Of a stretch of 64,000 nucleotides of DNA, positions 62,758 to 64,000 are shown in pieces (the first letter of the stretch is position 1; every line of letters begins with the position of its first letter). The translations under genes were made by a program, and so were the position numbers. The notes beneath the pieces are model-generated. The model was not told where the DNA came from, searched no databases, and saw nothing but the letters and a program-made list of their open reading frames with translations. Location of the stretch: assembly GCF_900101015.1 (NCBI RefSeq), contig NZ_FNFZ01000002.1, positions 89,221-153,220 on the forward strand, written 5' to 3'. Origin of the DNA: Sarcina sp. DSM 11001 (lineage in GTDB: Bacteria > Bacillota > Clostridia > Lachnospirales > Lachnospiraceae).

Positions 62758-62832
62758 CAGAAGAAGATGCAGAAAAAAGGTGCAGGAAACGGAGCAAAAG
62801 ACCGTGAAAGAGACGGGTTGCCCTTCCTGACA
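62701..62832 (+). repeat. tandem duplication of the SDR 3' end
   Basis: 62701-62760 (start AAGAAGATGCAG, end CCTGACAG including the TGA) recurs at 62761-62832 with a 12-bp insertion and some changes. Confidence 0.9.
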
Positions 62833-62850
62833 GAAAAGTGTATAGTATAA

Positions 62851-62892
62851 AGACGTGTCGGCTGGGATAATGATTGAGACGGCATGTTAGTC
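62851..62892. repeat. short repeat, copy 3 of 3 (inverted, partial)
   Basis: ATAATGATTGAGACGGCATG is the reverse complement of the core found at 1-52 and 32757-32810. It lies just before the first ATP synthase operon gene. Confidence 0.45.
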
Positions 62893-62924
62893 TGAATCCG
62901 AAACCTGGAGGAGGCGGCAGCTAT

Positions 62925-63188
62925 ATGAAATGGAATGAGATACTGGCGCAGCTGACTCTGCTGGGACAGCTCGGGCTGTCGCTTGCAATGCCGATCCTGA
63001 TGTGCCTCGGAGCCTGCTACCTGTTATGTACGCGTCTGAATGCTCCGCTGTGGATCTATCTTCCGGGTATGATCCTCGGGATAGGAGCTTCCTTTATGAC
63101 TGCTTACAAAGTCTATCTGGCAGTCACGCGGAAGGAAAAGAGAGATCCCCGGGATCCGGATGAACGCTCCTACAACAGACATATGTAA
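62925..63188 (+). CDS. atpZ: AtpZ/AtpI-like small membrane protein
   Basis: An 87-residue protein with two membrane helices (about 12-35 and 44-64) and a charged C-terminus. Length, topology and place before an atpI-like gene and atpB match AtpZ-type proteins of ATP synthase operons, which are thought to help ion or Mg2+ handling or assembly. GGAGGAGG precedes the ATG at 62925, so the frame-open extension upstream is not used. Confidence 0.7.
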   Translation: MKWNEILAQLTLLGQLGLSLAMPILMCLGACYLLCTRLNAPLWIYLPGMILGIGASFMTAYKVYLAVTRKEKRDPRDPDERSYNRHM

Positions 63189-63245
63189 ATGACTGCGATG
63201 CGGAGCCGCACATAAATCCTTAGAATAAGAGAATACGAAACGAGA

Positions 63246-63854
63246 ATGATGAAACTACAAAAAGCTGTAAAGCAGGAGACAGTCTCCGTCGCTGTGGGCA
63301 CGGGGATTGGATGCATCGGCGTCATGGCTCTGTTCCTGATCCTGCATCTGATCTTTCCTGAATCCACTGTAAAATTTGATTACCGTGTGGTTCTGGGAGC
63401 TCTCTGCGGCGGGGCGGTCGCAGTTGCCAATTTCTTTCTCATGGCGTTGACAGTCCAGAGCGTCGTAAATGTGGAGAACAAGGATGATGCCCTGCGCATG
63501 ATGCGTGTGAGTTACCGCAACAGGATGCTGATGCGGGGGCTCTGGGTCATCATTGCGATCGTTGCGCCCTGTTTCAACTATGCGGCCGGCATCATACCGC
63601 TTTTTATTCCGGGGTTCGTGATCAAGATCCGGGGGATCCGGATGGGGATCACGCAGAAGAAGCCTGCGGCCGGAAATACTTCCGGGACGGGACATGCAGA
63701 CGCTTCCACAGAAACAGGCTCAAAAACAGAATCAGAGACAGATTCTCAGGCCCTGCCGGAAGAGGCAGAAGCTTCAGAAAAAACGGAAACTTCTGTGGAA
63801 ACTGATTCTCAGGCCCTGCCGGAAGAGGCAGACACGTCAGAGAAAACAGAATAG
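63246..63854 (+). CDS. atpI: ATP synthase subunit I-like protein with repetitive tail
   Basis: A 202-residue protein. Residues 1-130 have four membrane helices arranged as in ATP synthase subunit I (RMLMRGLWVIIAIVAPCFN between helices). This assembly factor helps build the c-ring. The C-terminal ~70 residues are acidic and contain an in-frame duplication of TDSQALPEEA with SEKTE, an unusual extension. It lies 57 bp after atpZ and 84 bp before atpB. The start is ATG 63246 or the next ATG; the ribosome binding site is weak. Confidence 0.75.
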   Translation: MMKLQKAVKQETVSVAVGTGIGCIGVMALFLILHLIFPESTVKFDYRVVLGALCGGAVAVANFFLMALTVQSVVNVENKDDALRMMRVSYRNRMLMRGLWVIIAIVAPCFNYAAGIIPLFIPGFVIKIRGIRMGITQKKPAAGNTSGTGHADASTETGSKTESETDSQALPEEAEASEKTETSVETDSQALPEEADTSEKTE

Positions 63855-63938
63855 TCGGAAACATCAACATCAGTCTGTTGCAGCACATACTATTCTTTAT
63901 AATGTGGGAAAACACGAAGGAGGAGGTGAGTTTATTTA

Positions 63939-64000
63939 ATGGAATTTGACATTTCCGGTGCGAAGATATTCGCGAGAATTCCGACCGGGATTCCCGTCCT
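63939..64000 (+). CDS. atpB: ATP synthase subunit a, N-terminal fragment
   Basis: The last 62 bases encode MEFDISGAKIFARIPTGIPV, which resembles the start of subunit a (AtpB) in clostridial ATP synthase operons. AAGGAGGAGGTGAG precedes the ATG. The gene runs off the window. Subunit a forms the proton or sodium half-channels of Fo. Confidence 0.65.
   Translation, partial: MEFDISGAKIFARIPTGIPV

Overview
The window looks like chromosome of a Gram-positive Clostridia, most likely a Lachnospiraceae-type gut bacterium. The evidence is a T-box leader, a large Firmicutes-type SRP RNA, purine-rich ribosome binding sites, a Firmicutes-style type VII secretion locus (FHA-EssC, YukD/EsaB, WXG100 proteins, DUF4176), a DUF4349 lipoprotein and an atp operon that opens with small AtpZ/AtpI-like genes. 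No transposase, integrase, CRISPR array, rRNA or tRNA was seen.

Region 1 (1-27 kb) is mostly housekeeping and metabolism. In order it holds: a T-box-controlled minus-strand pair (GldA-like dehydrogenase and a YkvI-like transporter); a diadenylate-cyclase-like protein; a ROK glucokinase; a histidine phosphatase with an internal repeat tract; a family 6-type DNA glycosylase; a membrane-anchored lysozyme; an AGCS symporter; a tyrosine phosphatase; a probable large structured ncRNA of about 670 nt with its own promoter and terminator; asparagine synthase; a PHP phosphatase; a DUF4349 lipoprotein; a polytopic membrane protein; a FAD oxidoreductase; a MATE transporter; a radical SAM protein; the SRP RNA; a decayed DUF4160/DUF2442 cassette; and tadA.

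Region 2 (27-61.5 kb) is a kinase-rich type VII secretion (T7SS) locus. Four transmembrane Ser/Thr kinases share one cytosolic architecture but carry four different outer modules: a solute-binding protein, SH3 plus YARHG, LRR, and MucBP plus LRR. They surround a core of a membrane protein with an FHA-like tail, a 1709-residue FHA-EssC, a LytTR regulator, an uncharacterised protein and YukD/EsaB. Next come six WXG100 proteins, two DUF4176 proteins and three larger proteins that appear to share an N-terminal helical module. The substrate set is duplicated as cassette A (41.0-46.4 kb) and cassette B (51.9-55.1 kb). An XRE regulator, a membrane-anchored GH25 muramidase, an AAA-ATPase/PD-(D/E)XK protein and an EccA/CbxX-like AAA+ ATPase follow. 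EssA, EssB, EsaA and a PP2C phosphatase were not recognised. My inference is that the kinases sense outside cues and signal through FHA domains, including those of EssC. A conserved upstream element at three promoters suggests coordinated transcription.

Region 3 (61.7-64 kb) holds a short-chain dehydrogenase and the start of the F1Fo ATP synthase operon (atpZ-like, atpI-like and the first codons of atpB).

A theme across the window is short tandem duplication around stop codons and in intergenic gaps, plus in-frame repeats inside several proteins.
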